NCBI GenBank assembly: GCA_031428675.1
Contig: JANOYC010000086.1
Span: 1-9,050 of the forward strand
Reading direction: 5' to 3'
DNA length: 9,050 nt
From: JANOYC01 sp031428675
Lineage (GTDB): Bacteria; Actinomycetota; Actinomycetes; Actinomycetales; Microbacteriaceae
Shown here: one piece after another, positions 1-6,237 of the stretch
How positions within the stretch are numbered: position 1 is the stretch's first letter
Layout: each line of letters opens with the position of its first letter
Translations under genes and position numbers: made by a program
The notes under the pieces: generated by a model
What the model saw: the letters and a program-made list of their open reading frames with translations, nothing else
What the model was told of the DNA's origin: nothing
The model's database searches: none

Positions 1-486
1 TGTGCGACCGGTGCCGGACACGGGCGGGGCGAACAGGGGAATCCAACCGAAGTTGTCGACCAGCCAGGAGTAGAAGGGAACCACCGCCGGGGCGAGAATC
101 TTGATGCCCCACAGGCCGAATACCACAGACGGCACGGCCGCGAGCAGGTCGATGATGTAGCCCAGGGTCTGCGCGACGCGGCGCGGCGCGTAGTGCGAGA
201 TGAAAAGCGCGATGCCGATCGACAGCGGGAGTGCGAGCAGGAGCGCGATGGCGGCAGCCCACAGAGTGCCGAAGGCGAGGGGCGCGACGTACTCCCAGAA
301 GCTGGAGGGGGAGCCCTTGAGTTCCGCTGGGTCGGCAACAAACGCGGGGATGCTTTGCGCGAGTAGGAAGACGGCGACGGCCGCGAGAGCCGCGAGGATG
401 AGCGAACCGGCGGCGACAGTACTACCCGCGAAAATGCGGTCGGCGGGCCGCTGGCGCGCTCGGGTGGGGGTAGTGGATGTCGTCAT
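1..486 (-). CDS. pstC: Phosphate ABC transporter permease PstC (3' end cut off)
   Basis: This is the N-terminal 162 residues of PstC, one of two inner-membrane permeases of the high-affinity phosphate importer PstSCAB. It starts at ATG 486..484; an in-frame TAG about eight codons upstream rules out a much longer form. The reading frame stays open to base 1, so the C-terminal half lies outside the window. A short Arg-rich cytoplasmic tail (about 1-17) is followed by a hydrophobic span at about 18-43, then a periplasmic loop. Further spans lie at about 67-97 and 104-132, and the last carries the PstC-type segment LLAAVPSVVFGLWG (114-127). It lies downstream of pstS on the same strand, the canonical pstS-pstC order; pstA and pstB would be expected next. 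No good Shine-Dalgarno precedes the ATG, so efficient translation may depend on context. The identification is firm. Confidence 0.95.
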   Translation of the reverse strand, partial: MTTSTTPTRARQRPADRIFAGSTVAAGSLILAALAAVAVFLLAQSIPAFVADPAELKGSPSSFWEYVAPLAFGTLWAAAIALLLALPLSIGIALFISHYAPRRVAQTLGYIIDLLAAVPSVVFGLWGIKILAPAVVPFYSWLVDNFGWIPLFAPPVSGTGRT

Positions 487-561
487 GAGGAGTTTCGGCG
501 ACCCGTCTACGTGAGGAATTGTGGGGAAGAAGCGAACCGGACGACGGCTGCTTCACTCAGT

Positions 562-611
562 CTGACGGGCCAAGACCATCCGTGCAATGCGCGGAGGTCT
601 CGGCCCGTCAG
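562..611 (-). other. Long intergenic stem-loop between pstS and pstC
   Basis: An inverted repeat has arms at 562-577 (CTGACGGGCCAAGACC) and 596-611 (GGTCTCGGCCCGTCAG). All 16 positions pair in minus-strand RNA, the sense of pst transcription, because the single non-Watson-Crick pair becomes G-U there. The top of the stem continues past a one-base bulge with TCCG/CGGA (579-582 with 592-595), then one mismatch, two more pairs and a three-base loop. It begins 25 bases after the pstS stop and ends 75 bases before the pstC ATG. No T-run follows on the minus strand, so it is not a standard intrinsic terminator. It resembles the processing or stabilising hairpins known after binding-protein genes, which keep the binding protein more abundant than its permeases. 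That role is inferred. Confidence 0.7.
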
Positions 612-636
612 GTGCTGATTGGTTATCGTACCGGTG

Positions 637-1728
637 TTACTTGACTGTCTCGAGTGCGGTGGCGACCTTGGCCGAGAGCTCCTCCGACAGCGGTGCGGCA
701 CCGGCGGATTCGACGGCGACGGCCTGGCCTTCAGCGCTCGTGATGAAGCTGATGTACGCCTTCACGAGTTCACCCTGGGCAGCGTCCGCATACTCGGTGC
801 ACACGATGCTGTAGCTGACGAGCACGAGCGGGTAGTGCGACGGGTCGGTCGTGTTGCGGTCGAGTGCGAACGCGAGGTCGTTGTCGGCGCGTCCTTCGAC
901 AGCCGGCGATCCTGCGACGACCTCGGCAGCGGCCTCGGGCGTGTAGTCGACGAACTCGTCGCCGACCTTGATTGCGGCAACTCCGAGCGGGCCGGCCTTC
1001 GACGCGTCGGCGTAGCCGATCGTGTTGGTGCCATTGGTCACGGCGTCCACGACACCGGAGGTGCCCTGAGCGGCCTCGCCACCGTCATACGGGAACGCGT
1101 CGCCGGCTTCCTCGTCCCAGATCTCCGGGGCGACCTTGTTCAGGTAGTCCGTGAAGTTCTTGGTAGTGCCCGAGTCGTCCGAGCGGTGCACGGCGGTGAT
1201 GGGTGCCGACGGGAGCGTGGTGCCCTCGTTGAGCGCGACGATCGCGGCGTCATCCCACGAGGTGATGGTGCCCTTGAAGATCGACGCGAGGGTCGCGGCG
1301 TCGAGCTTGAGGGAGTCAACGCCCTCGACGTTGAAGATGACCGCGATCGGCGAGATGTAGGTCGGAAGGTCGATGGCGGTTGCGCCCTCGGCGCAGGTGC
1401 CGAACGTGCCAGCGAGTTCTTCGTCGCTCAGCGCGGAGTCGGAGCCGGCCCATGCCGTTCCGCCCGCGATGAACGCTTCGCGTCCAGCGCCCGAACCGGT
1501 CGGGTCGTAGTTGATGGTGACTTCGGGGTTCGCGGTCTGGAAGGCGGCGATCCACGCTTCTTGGGCGCTGCCCTGGGCCGACGAGCCAGCGCCGGAAATA
1601 GTGCCGGAGAGGGTGCTGGGCTCGGTGGTGGAGTCGGTGCTGTCGCCTTCGTTCGCTGCACACGATGAGAGCAGCAGGGCGCCAGCTGCGGCGACGACCG
1701 CGATGCGGCCGAAACGATTGATGATCAC
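637..1728 (-). CDS. pstS: Phosphate-binding lipoprotein PstS
   Basis: PstS is the extracytoplasmic phosphate receptor that feeds the PstCA-PstB importer; in Gram-positives it is lipid-anchored to the outer face of the membrane. The 363-residue product has a lipoprotein signal peptide (Arg-rich start, hydrophobic stretch 9-20, lipobox LSSC with Cys23), then an acidic Ser/Thr-rich linker to about residue 40. Ligand-contact segments are visible: GAGSSAQ (46-52), TGSGAG (77-82), GSD (95-97) and RSDDSGTT (182-189). Two cysteines besides Cys23 (112 and 310) could form a disulphide. The start is GTG 1728..1726, supported by AAGGA five bases upstream; length is normal for the family. It is separated from mutT1 by 139 bases holding a PHO box, so it probably has its own phosphate-starvation promoter, and it is followed by the stem-loop and pstC. 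Confidence 0.97.
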   Translation of the reverse strand: MIINRFGRIAVVAAAGALLLSSCAANEGDSTDSTTEPSTLSGTISGAGSSAQGSAQEAWIAAFQTANPEVTINYDPTGSGAGREAFIAGGTAWAGSDSALSDEELAGTFGTCAEGATAIDLPTYISPIAVIFNVEGVDSLKLDAATLASIFKGTITSWDDAAIVALNEGTTLPSAPITAVHRSDDSGTTKNFTDYLNKVAPEIWDEEAGDAFPYDGGEAAQGTSGVVDAVTNGTNTIGYADASKAGPLGVAAIKVGDEFVDYTPEAAAEVVAGSPAVEGRADNDLAFALDRNTTDPSHYPLVLVSYSIVCTEYADAAQGELVKAYISFITSAEGQAVAVESAGAAPLSEELSAKVATALETVK

Positions 1729-1763
1729 AAGAGTCCTTACTGGGTGGGTATCGGGGTGATACA

Positions 1764-1798
1764 GGATCGGGCCGGTGCAGGCCCAACCACGACGCTAG
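1764..1798 (-). promoter_or_regulatory. Possible pstS core promoter and 5'-leader hairpin
   Basis: Reading the minus strand, TAGCGT (1797..1792) fits the actinobacterial -10 pattern TANNNT. Seventeen bases upstream is CAGACA (1820..1815), a partial -35. A start near 1784 would put the hairpin GGGCC-TGCACC-GGCCC (1784..1769) at the very 5' end of the pstS mRNA, leaving a leader of about 56 bases. An alternative -10 around TGTATC (1764..1759) cannot be excluded. Assignment rests on motif fit only. Confidence 0.35.
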
Positions 1799-1805
1799 GT
1801 CGAAA

Positions 1806-1857
1806 GGTTAACCATGTCTGCCGCGCGAGGTGAACGGAAGGTAAACGCGGGCTCAAC
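1806..1857 (-). promoter_or_regulatory. PHO box (PhoP-binding direct repeats) upstream of pstS
   Basis: On the minus strand, three 7-base units recur at exact 11-base steps: GTTGAGC (1857..1851, degenerate), GTTTACC (1846..1840) and GTTCACC (1835..1829). The last is identical to the core of the Streptomyces PhoP direct repeat unit. A fourth copy, GTTAACC (1812..1806), lies 23 bases on, one base out of the 22-base phase. The block begins just after the mutT1 stop and ends just upstream of the likely -35/-10 of pstS. Response regulators of the PhoB/PhoP type bind such 11-base repeats as tandem dimers. The inferred role is activation of pstS-pstC under phosphate limitation. Confidence 0.8.
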
Positions 1858-1867
1858 AGTTGATGCG

Positions 1868-2815
1868 TCACTCAACTGAGGGGCTGTGGGTTTCGACGGC
1901 TACGATGCCGCTCGTCGGGTTGTCGACCGACAGGTGCAGCACGGTGTATTCGCCCGTCGACAGGGCGGCCGAGCGCCGCAATTGGGAGTCAATGCGCGAG
2001 TGGGTGACGCGGGCGACTTCTGCGATGATGTCGGGGATCACCGGGCCGTGGCTGCACAGAACCGTTGTGCGCGCTTTCGCAATCCGGTCGCGCACCACGC
2101 CCGCGACCGCCGCGTTACCGCGTTCGTAGGCATCTTGGCTGATCTCGTGCGTCTCGACGGTGCGAACACCGGTCAACCGTGCCACGGGCTCGATCGTGGC
2201 AATACACCGGGTGGCCGTGCTCGTGATGATTTTCGACGGGCGCCACGCGGCGATTCCGGGCGCCACGCTTGTCGCCTGATCGACACCGCGTTGCATGAGC
2301 GGGCGCGTGGAATCCGGCCCGTCCCACACTTCGGGCGGCACCGCTTTGCCGTGACGCACCGTGATGATCGCGAAGGTGCGTGCGCGGCCGGCTTTCCAGC
2401 GGTCGGCGAAGCGGTCGACGAGCTCGATGTCGTGCGGATAGCTCAGGGCGCGGCGCGCTTTCTTCAGCGACAGCCACTCGACGTCGAAGATCTCGTCGTT
2501 TGATTCGAAATGCGATGACTCTACGGCGTGCGCGCTGACCTCAGCCTGCCAATACCACACGTGCTTCTCGCGACCATTGGGCATCGTGTATTCGACGAGA
2601 CCGAGGGGAGCGCCGAGCGCGACGATGAGGCCGGTCTCCTCGGCGATTTCTCGCACCGCAGTCTCTGGCAGCGTTTCGCCGGGATCGACCTTGCCTTTCG
2701 GCAACGAGACGTCGCGATGCTGAGTGCGGTGCACCACGAGCACGCGCAGCTTGTCGTCGACGACTCGCCAGAGCACCGCGCCGGCGGCGAGCACCGGCTC
2801 TGCGGTGGAACTCAC
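1868..2815 (-). CDS. mutT1: MutT1-like Nudix hydrolase fused to a histidine phosphatase domain
   Basis: This is a 315-residue two-domain protein. The N-terminal Nudix domain (about 7-140) has a complete Nudix box at 41-63: G41, E47, R55-E56, E59-E60 and G62 in the standard spacing. The C-terminal histidine-phosphatase domain (about 147-300) has the catalytic RHG at 154-156, a conserved-type Arg203 and a second His in CSHGP (254-258). This architecture matches mycobacterial MutT1, which hydrolyses 8-oxo-(d)GTP and dinucleoside polyphosphates, the phosphatase domain acting on the product. I place the start at GTG 2815..2813, which overlaps the ppk TGA as GTGA; the frame is open 34 residues further upstream, but that part lies inside ppk and lacks domain content. 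The 4-base overlap implies translational coupling to ppk. Exact substrate here is inferred. Confidence 0.9.
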   Translation of the reverse strand: MSSTAEPVLAAGAVLWRVVDDKLRVLVVHRTQHRDVSLPKGKVDPGETLPETAVREIAEETGLIVALGAPLGLVEYTMPNGREKHVWYWQAEVSAHAVESSHFESNDEIFDVEWLSLKKARRALSYPHDIELVDRFADRWKAGRARTFAIITVRHGKAVPPEVWDGPDSTRPLMQRGVDQATSVAPGIAAWRPSKIITSTATRCIATIEPVARLTGVRTVETHEISQDAYERGNAAVAGVVRDRIAKARTTVLCSHGPVIPDIIAEVARVTHSRIDSQLRRSAALSTGEYTVLHLSVDNPTSGIVAVETHSPSVE

Positions 2816-4986
2816 CGCAACGCCCCGGGTCGTTTGCGTTGACTGATCTGCTTCATCTGGTTGTCTTGCAATTGCTCGAGAGGTGCGCCGGATGCCGTGA
2901 CGTCGTGGCGCGTCCACCTTCCCGTTTCATCGAGCCACCACGACGCCGTCGTCGGGGACATCGCCTCATCGAAGATGCGGTCGATCTCGTGGATGTGGTC
3001 GGAACTCGTCAACCGCACGAGCACTTCAACGCGCCGATCGAGATTGCGGTGCATCATGTCGGCGCTACCGATGTAGACCTGGGGGTCGCCGTTATTCACG
3101 AACGAGAAGATGCGAGAGTGCTCGAGGTAGCGCCCGAGAATCGACCGCACCCGGATGTTTTCGCTTAGCCCGGTTTGGCCCGGCTTGATGGCGCAAATGC
3201 CGCGCACGACGATGCTGATCGGCACCCCGGCATTGCTCGCGCGGTAGAGCCCGTCGATGATCGCTTCGTCGACGATCGAGTTGAGCTTGATACTGATGCC
3301 CGATGGCAGACCCCGTTGCGCGTTGTCCGCTTCGATCCGGATGCGCTTCAGCAGCCCCTTCCGCAAGTGCAACGGCGCGACCAGCAGTCGCTTGAACTTC
3401 TTTTCGATCGCGTAGCCCGACAACTCGTTGAACAGGCGGGTGATGTCTTTGCCGACTTGGTCATCCGCCGTCAGCAGACCGAGGTCTTCGTAAATGCGGC
3501 TCGTCTTCGGGTTGTAATTGCCGGTGCCGATGTGGGTGTAGTGCCGGAGCACACCCTTCTCGTGGCGCACCACTTGCGCGAGCTTGCAATGCGTCTTCAA
3601 CCCGACCAGACCATAGACCACATGAACGCCAGCCTTCTCGAGCTTGCGCGCCCAGTTGATGTTGGCCGATTCGTCAAAGCGCGCCTTGATCTCCACGAGC
3701 GCGAGCACGGCTTTGCCCGCTTCGGCCGCGCTGATGAGCGCTTGCACGATGGGGCTGTCTCCTGAGGTGCGATAGAGCGTTTGCTTGATCGCAAGCACGT
3801 GCGGGTCGGCGGCGGCCTGCTCGAGAAACGCCTGCACGCTCGTGGCAAACGATTCATAGGGGTGATGCAGCAAAACGTCGTGCCGCGCAATCGACGCGAA
3901 GATGTCGGGTTGCGCGGTCGGCTCCGTCGGAAGTAGCGACACGCTCGTGGTGGGAACGTGCTTGGGGTACTTGAGCTTCGGCCGGTCGAGCTTCACGAGC
4001 TCGAAAAGACCGCCCAGATCGAGCGGAGCGGGGAGCCGGTAGACCTCCTTCTCAGTGATCTCGAGTTCCTGCATCAGCAGACCCAGCGTCACGTCATCCA
4101 TGTCGTCGGTGATCTCGAGGCGGATCGGTGGTCCGAACCGGCGCCGCAGGAGTTCTTTCTCGAGCGCCTGGATCAGGTTCTCCGACTCGTCCTCCTCCAC
4201 CTCGAGGTCTTCGTTCCGGGTGACGCGAAACTCGTGGTGCTCGAGAATCTCCATTCCCGGAAAGAGGTCTTGCAGGTGATTGGAGATGAGGTCTTCGAGC
4301 GGAATGAAGCGCATCCGGCCGCTGTCGTCATCCGGTAGCTGCACGAAGCGCGGAAGGATCGTCGGTACCTTGAGTCGCGCGAATTCGACACGGTTCGTTT
4401 TCGGGTTGCGCACTCGAATCGACAGGTTGAGCGACAGACCGGAGATATAGGGAAACGGATGCGCCGGGTCAACCGCGAGGGGCATGAGCACGGGGAAGAT
4501 CTGGTTGGAGAACAGGTCGTCCATGCGAGCGCGGTCATCGTCGTTGAGGTCGGCGAGTGATTCGACGTGAATGTTGGCTTCGTCGAGCGCGGGCTTCACG
4601 AGGTCGTGGAACGCTCGAGCGTGCCTTTCCTGCAGTTCGTGCGCCATCGTGCTGATGTCGGCGAGCACTTCGGATGGGCCGCGGCCCACGTTGGTCGGCA
4701 CTGCAAGGCCCGTCGCGATGCGCCGCTTGAGTCCGGCGACGCGCACCATGAAGAACTCGTCGAGATTGCTCGCGAAGATGGCGAGGAAGTTCGCGCGCTC
4801 GAGCAACGGCATCTTCGGGTCTTCGGCGAGCTCGAGCACGCGCCGGTTAAAGGCGAGCCAGCTCAGCTCGCGGTCGAGAAAACGATCGGCAGGAAGGCTT
4901 CCGTCGTCGTCATACAAATCTTCGTCGAGAGCGTCGTAGTAATCGGCGCCGACCGCGGCGTCGCCCAGATAGCCTGCCGTGTCCAT
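2812..4986 (-). CDS. ppk: Polyphosphate kinase 1
   Basis: Ppk makes long-chain inorganic polyphosphate from ATP, reversibly, in the cytoplasm or at the membrane. The 724-residue product has the four-part PPK1 layout: an acidic N-terminal extension (about 1-34), the helical N domain (about 35-140, with the ASNLDEFFMVR segment), the head domain (about 145-345) and two phospholipase-D-like C domains. Catalytic features are present: His466 in GLKTHCKL, equivalent to the autophosphorylated His435 of the E. coli enzyme, and His623 in LEHSRIF, equivalent to His592. THIGTGNYN (484-492) and the RRVEVLV segment (651-657) are also typical. The start is ATG 4986..4984, preceded by a GGGG-type ribosome site. 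A 96-base gap separates it from glnR; I see no convincing promoter or PHO box there. The gene ends inside the mutT1 start, indicating coupled translation. Confidence 0.97.
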   Translation of the reverse strand: MDTAGYLGDAAVGADYYDALDEDLYDDDGSLPADRFLDRELSWLAFNRRVLELAEDPKMPLLERANFLAIFASNLDEFFMVRVAGLKRRIATGLAVPTNVGRGPSEVLADISTMAHELQERHARAFHDLVKPALDEANIHVESLADLNDDDRARMDDLFSNQIFPVLMPLAVDPAHPFPYISGLSLNLSIRVRNPKTNRVEFARLKVPTILPRFVQLPDDDSGRMRFIPLEDLISNHLQDLFPGMEILEHHEFRVTRNEDLEVEEDESENLIQALEKELLRRRFGPPIRLEITDDMDDVTLGLLMQELEITEKEVYRLPAPLDLGGLFELVKLDRPKLKYPKHVPTTSVSLLPTEPTAQPDIFASIARHDVLLHHPYESFATSVQAFLEQAAADPHVLAIKQTLYRTSGDSPIVQALISAAEAGKAVLALVEIKARFDESANINWARKLEKAGVHVVYGLVGLKTHCKLAQVVRHEKGVLRHYTHIGTGNYNPKTSRIYEDLGLLTADDQVGKDITRLFNELSGYAIEKKFKRLLVAPLHLRKGLLKRIRIEADNAQRGLPSGISIKLNSIVDEAIIDGLYRASNAGVPISIVVRGICAIKPGQTGLSENIRVRSILGRYLEHSRIFSFVNNGDPQVYIGSADMMHRNLDRRVEVLVRLTSSDHIHEIDRIFDEAMSPTTASWWLDETGRWTRHDVTASGAPLEQLQDNQMKQISQRKRPGALR

Positions 4987-5082
4987 CGCCCCATCATGGC
5001 ACCCGGGCGCGCGCTGTTACATCCTGACGCGTGAATACTGGATGTCGATCGCGTACCGTTCGAAGTCGAATTGCCGACCTAG

Positions 5083-5775
5083 TCAGACACTCACAGAGGA
5101 TTCTGCTCGTTGCGTGTCGTCGTCGTAGACGTTGAAGCGGTATCCGACGTTGCGCACGGTGCCGATGAGCGACTCGAGGTCGCCGAGCTTCGCTCGTAAG
5201 CGGCGCACGTGTACGTCAACCGTGCGGGTGCCGCCGAAGTAGTCGTAGCCCCACACTTCGCTGAGCAACTGCTCGCGCGTGAACACCCGCGACGGGTGGG
5301 TCGCGAAGAATCGCAGCAACTCGAACTCCTTGAAGGTCAGATCGAGAGGGCGGCCGTGCACCTTCGCCGAATAACTCGCCTCGTCGATCACGACACCGGA
5401 TGCCTGGATCTTGGAATTCGTTTTGTCTTCGGCTTGACGGCCGATCACGAGGCGAACGCGGGCATCCACTTCGGCGGGTCCGGCGGTTTCAAGGATGACG
5501 TCGTCGACGCCCCAATCGGCGCTCACCGCGGTGAGTCCACCCTCGGTGAGCACGAGCATGAGCGGAACGTTGACCCCGGTGGTGCGCAGAATTTTGCACA
5601 GCGACTTCGCGTTCGCGAGGTCCTGGCGAGCGTCGATGAAGATGAGATCGCAGGTCGGCGCGCTCACGAGCGAGGCCGGTGACGCGGGAATTTGGCGCGT
5701 TTTATGGCTCAGTAACCCCAGTGCGGGCAGAACGTCGACGTCGGCCGCAGAGGTCAGGATCAACAGCTGAGCCAC
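5083..5775 (-). CDS. glnR: GlnR-type OmpR-family transcriptional regulator of nitrogen metabolism
   Basis: This 230-residue protein closely resembles actinobacterial GlnR, an orphan response regulator that controls ammonium and nitrogen assimilation genes. The atypical receiver domain (about 1-112) keeps an Asp at 48 (IFIDARQDL) but lacks the usual acidic pair after the first strand, where TSAAD is seen. That is consistent with regulation that does not need a partner kinase. The signature SADWGVDDV (85-93) and TAGPAEV (97-103) match the family. The C-terminal winged helix (about 127-214) includes LTFKEFELL (146-154), the near-invariant WGYDYFGGTRTVDVHVRRLR (175-194) and GTVRNVGYRF (205-214). 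The start is GTG 5775..5773 with GGAGG four bases upstream. No sensor kinase gene is adjacent. MtrA- or RegX3-type regulators were considered, but the receiver matches GlnR better. Confidence 0.9.
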   Translation of the reverse strand: MAQLLILTSAADVDVLPALGLLSHKTRQIPASPASLVSAPTCDLIFIDARQDLANAKSLCKILRTTGVNVPLMLVLTEGGLTAVSADWGVDDVILETAGPAEVDARVRLVIGRQAEDKTNSKIQASGVVIDEASYSAKVHGRPLDLTFKEFELLRFFATHPSRVFTREQLLSEVWGYDYFGGTRTVDVHVRRLRAKLGDLESLIGTVRNVGYRFNVYDDDTQRAESSVSV

Positions 5776-5800
5776 GGGTCCTCCAAAGTGCGTGCTCGAC

Positions 5801-5806
5801 AGTCTA
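5801..5806 (-). promoter_or_regulatory. Candidate -10 element for glnR
   Basis: Minus-strand TAGACT fits the actinobacterial TANNNT -10 pattern. It lies about 25 bases upstream of the GTG, leaving a short leader that contains the GGAGG ribosome site (5784..5780). No good -35 is evident at 16-18 bases. Confidence 0.45.
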
Positions 5807-5815
5807 CAAGCGCCC

Positions 5816-5821
5816 TAGCAT
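5816..5821 (+). promoter_or_regulatory. Candidate -10 element for a leaderless transcript
   Basis: TAGCAT fits TANNNT, and its last base is separated by six bases from the GTG at 5828. The predicted transcription start would therefore coincide with the first base of the start codon. There is no properly spaced Shine-Dalgarno for that GTG, which fits leaderless translation, a common mode in actinobacteria. TCGACA (5796-5801) resembles a -35 but is only 14 bases away. This element lies within 10 bases of the divergent glnR -10. Confidence 0.45.
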
Positions 5822-5827
5822 GGTGAG

Positions 5828-6088
5828 GTGACCTGGCAATGGACAAGCGTGATCCCAGTCTGGGTACTGTCGATTATCGGTGCATTGCTCGTTGCGGCGC
5901 TATCGCCGGCCCACGCGGTCTTCACCTGGATACCGATCGTCTTTGCTTCGTGCGTGCTCGCGACCTTTCTCATCCAGTTGTCAACGCAGCGCAAAGACGG
6001 CTTCGTTTCGCGAGTGACCACGAGCATTGTGGGATCGATCGTGGTTCTCGCCGTCGCGTCCGGCATGCTCGCGGTCTTCGGCGGTTAG
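5828..6088 (+). CDS. Small three-span membrane protein of unknown function
   Basis: This is an 86-residue protein that I cannot assign to a named family. It has three hydrophobic stretches, at about 11-28, 33-51 and 64-84, and a short basic connector (about 55-62, containing QRKDG) between the second and third. The final span ends in GMLAVFGG with almost no tail. The start is GTG 5828; an in-frame TAG at 5816-5818 prevents any longer form, and the nearby ATG at 5820 is in another frame. Its stop TAG forms part of the ribosome site for the next gene, suggesting a transcription unit with the 36-residue gene and nitrobindin-like gene downstream. Third codon positions are G/C-rich like the neighbours. 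A competing overlapping frame starting at 5839 is Arg/His-rich and not protein-like. Confidence 0.75.
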   Translation: MTWQWTSVIPVWVLSIIGALLVAALSPAHAVFTWIPIVFASCVLATFLIQLSTQRKDGFVSRVTTSIVGSIVVLAVASGMLAVFGG

Positions 6089-6097
6089 GATTGACCC

Positions 6098-6208
6098 ATG
6101 CTTCTCGCCCTTGAGCTGTTCTTCGTCGGCCTCCTTGTGCTGGCCTCGCTCTCGATCGGCTTCGTCTCCGTAGTGGTGGTGTACAACCTTTTCCGCGGAC
6201 AGCGCTGA
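6098..6208 (+). CDS. Single-span membrane microprotein (36 residues)
   Basis: This is a short gene that is easily missed. It starts with ATG at 6098, preceded by AGGA (6087-6090) at seven-base spacing that overlaps the stop codon of the upstream gene. It ends in TGA at 6206-6208. The product is almost wholly a hydrophobic helix (about 2-28, rich in Leu and Val) followed by the short basic tail YNLFRGQR, so it should sit with its C-terminus in the cytoplasm. About 29 of 35 codons after the ATG end in G or C, like real genes here. It is packed between the three-span membrane protein (9 bases upstream) and the nitrobindin-like gene (29 bases downstream). Function is unknown; it could be a small regulatory or stabilising subunit of a membrane protein, but nothing in the sequence decides this. 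Confidence 0.65.
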   Translation: MLLALELFFVGLLVLASLSIGFVSVVVVYNLFRGQR

Positions 6209-6237
6209 ATGCCGCTGCGTTCGCCGTGGAGTGACAG

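Noticed and set aside
562..611. Intrinsic terminator after pstS
   Set aside because: The stem is strong, but no T-run follows on the minus strand and pstC lies just downstream on the same strand.
619..1668. 349-codon plus-strand ORF opposite pstS
   Set aside because: It is the mirror of pstS codon bias, rich in Arg, Gly, Val and Asp with no domain pattern; pstS on the other strand is unmistakable.
2816..2917. 34-residue N-terminal extension of the MutT1-like protein
   Set aside because: It lies wholly within ppk in a different frame, has no domain content, and the GTGA overlap gives a better start.
4987..5082. PHO box or clear promoter in front of ppk
   Set aside because: ATTCACG and CAGTAT are weak partial matches with no second repeat at 11 bases and no paired -35.
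5776..5850. GlnR-binding box in the glnR divergent region
   Set aside because: GTGAC at 5828-5832 matches one half-site, but no GAAAC-type half-site follows at the required spacing, and it lies inside the coding start.
5839..6114. 91-codon plus-strand ORF overlapping the small membrane protein in another frame
   Set aside because: Its Arg/His-rich composition is not protein-like, and the frame from 5828 gives three clean hydrophobic spans.
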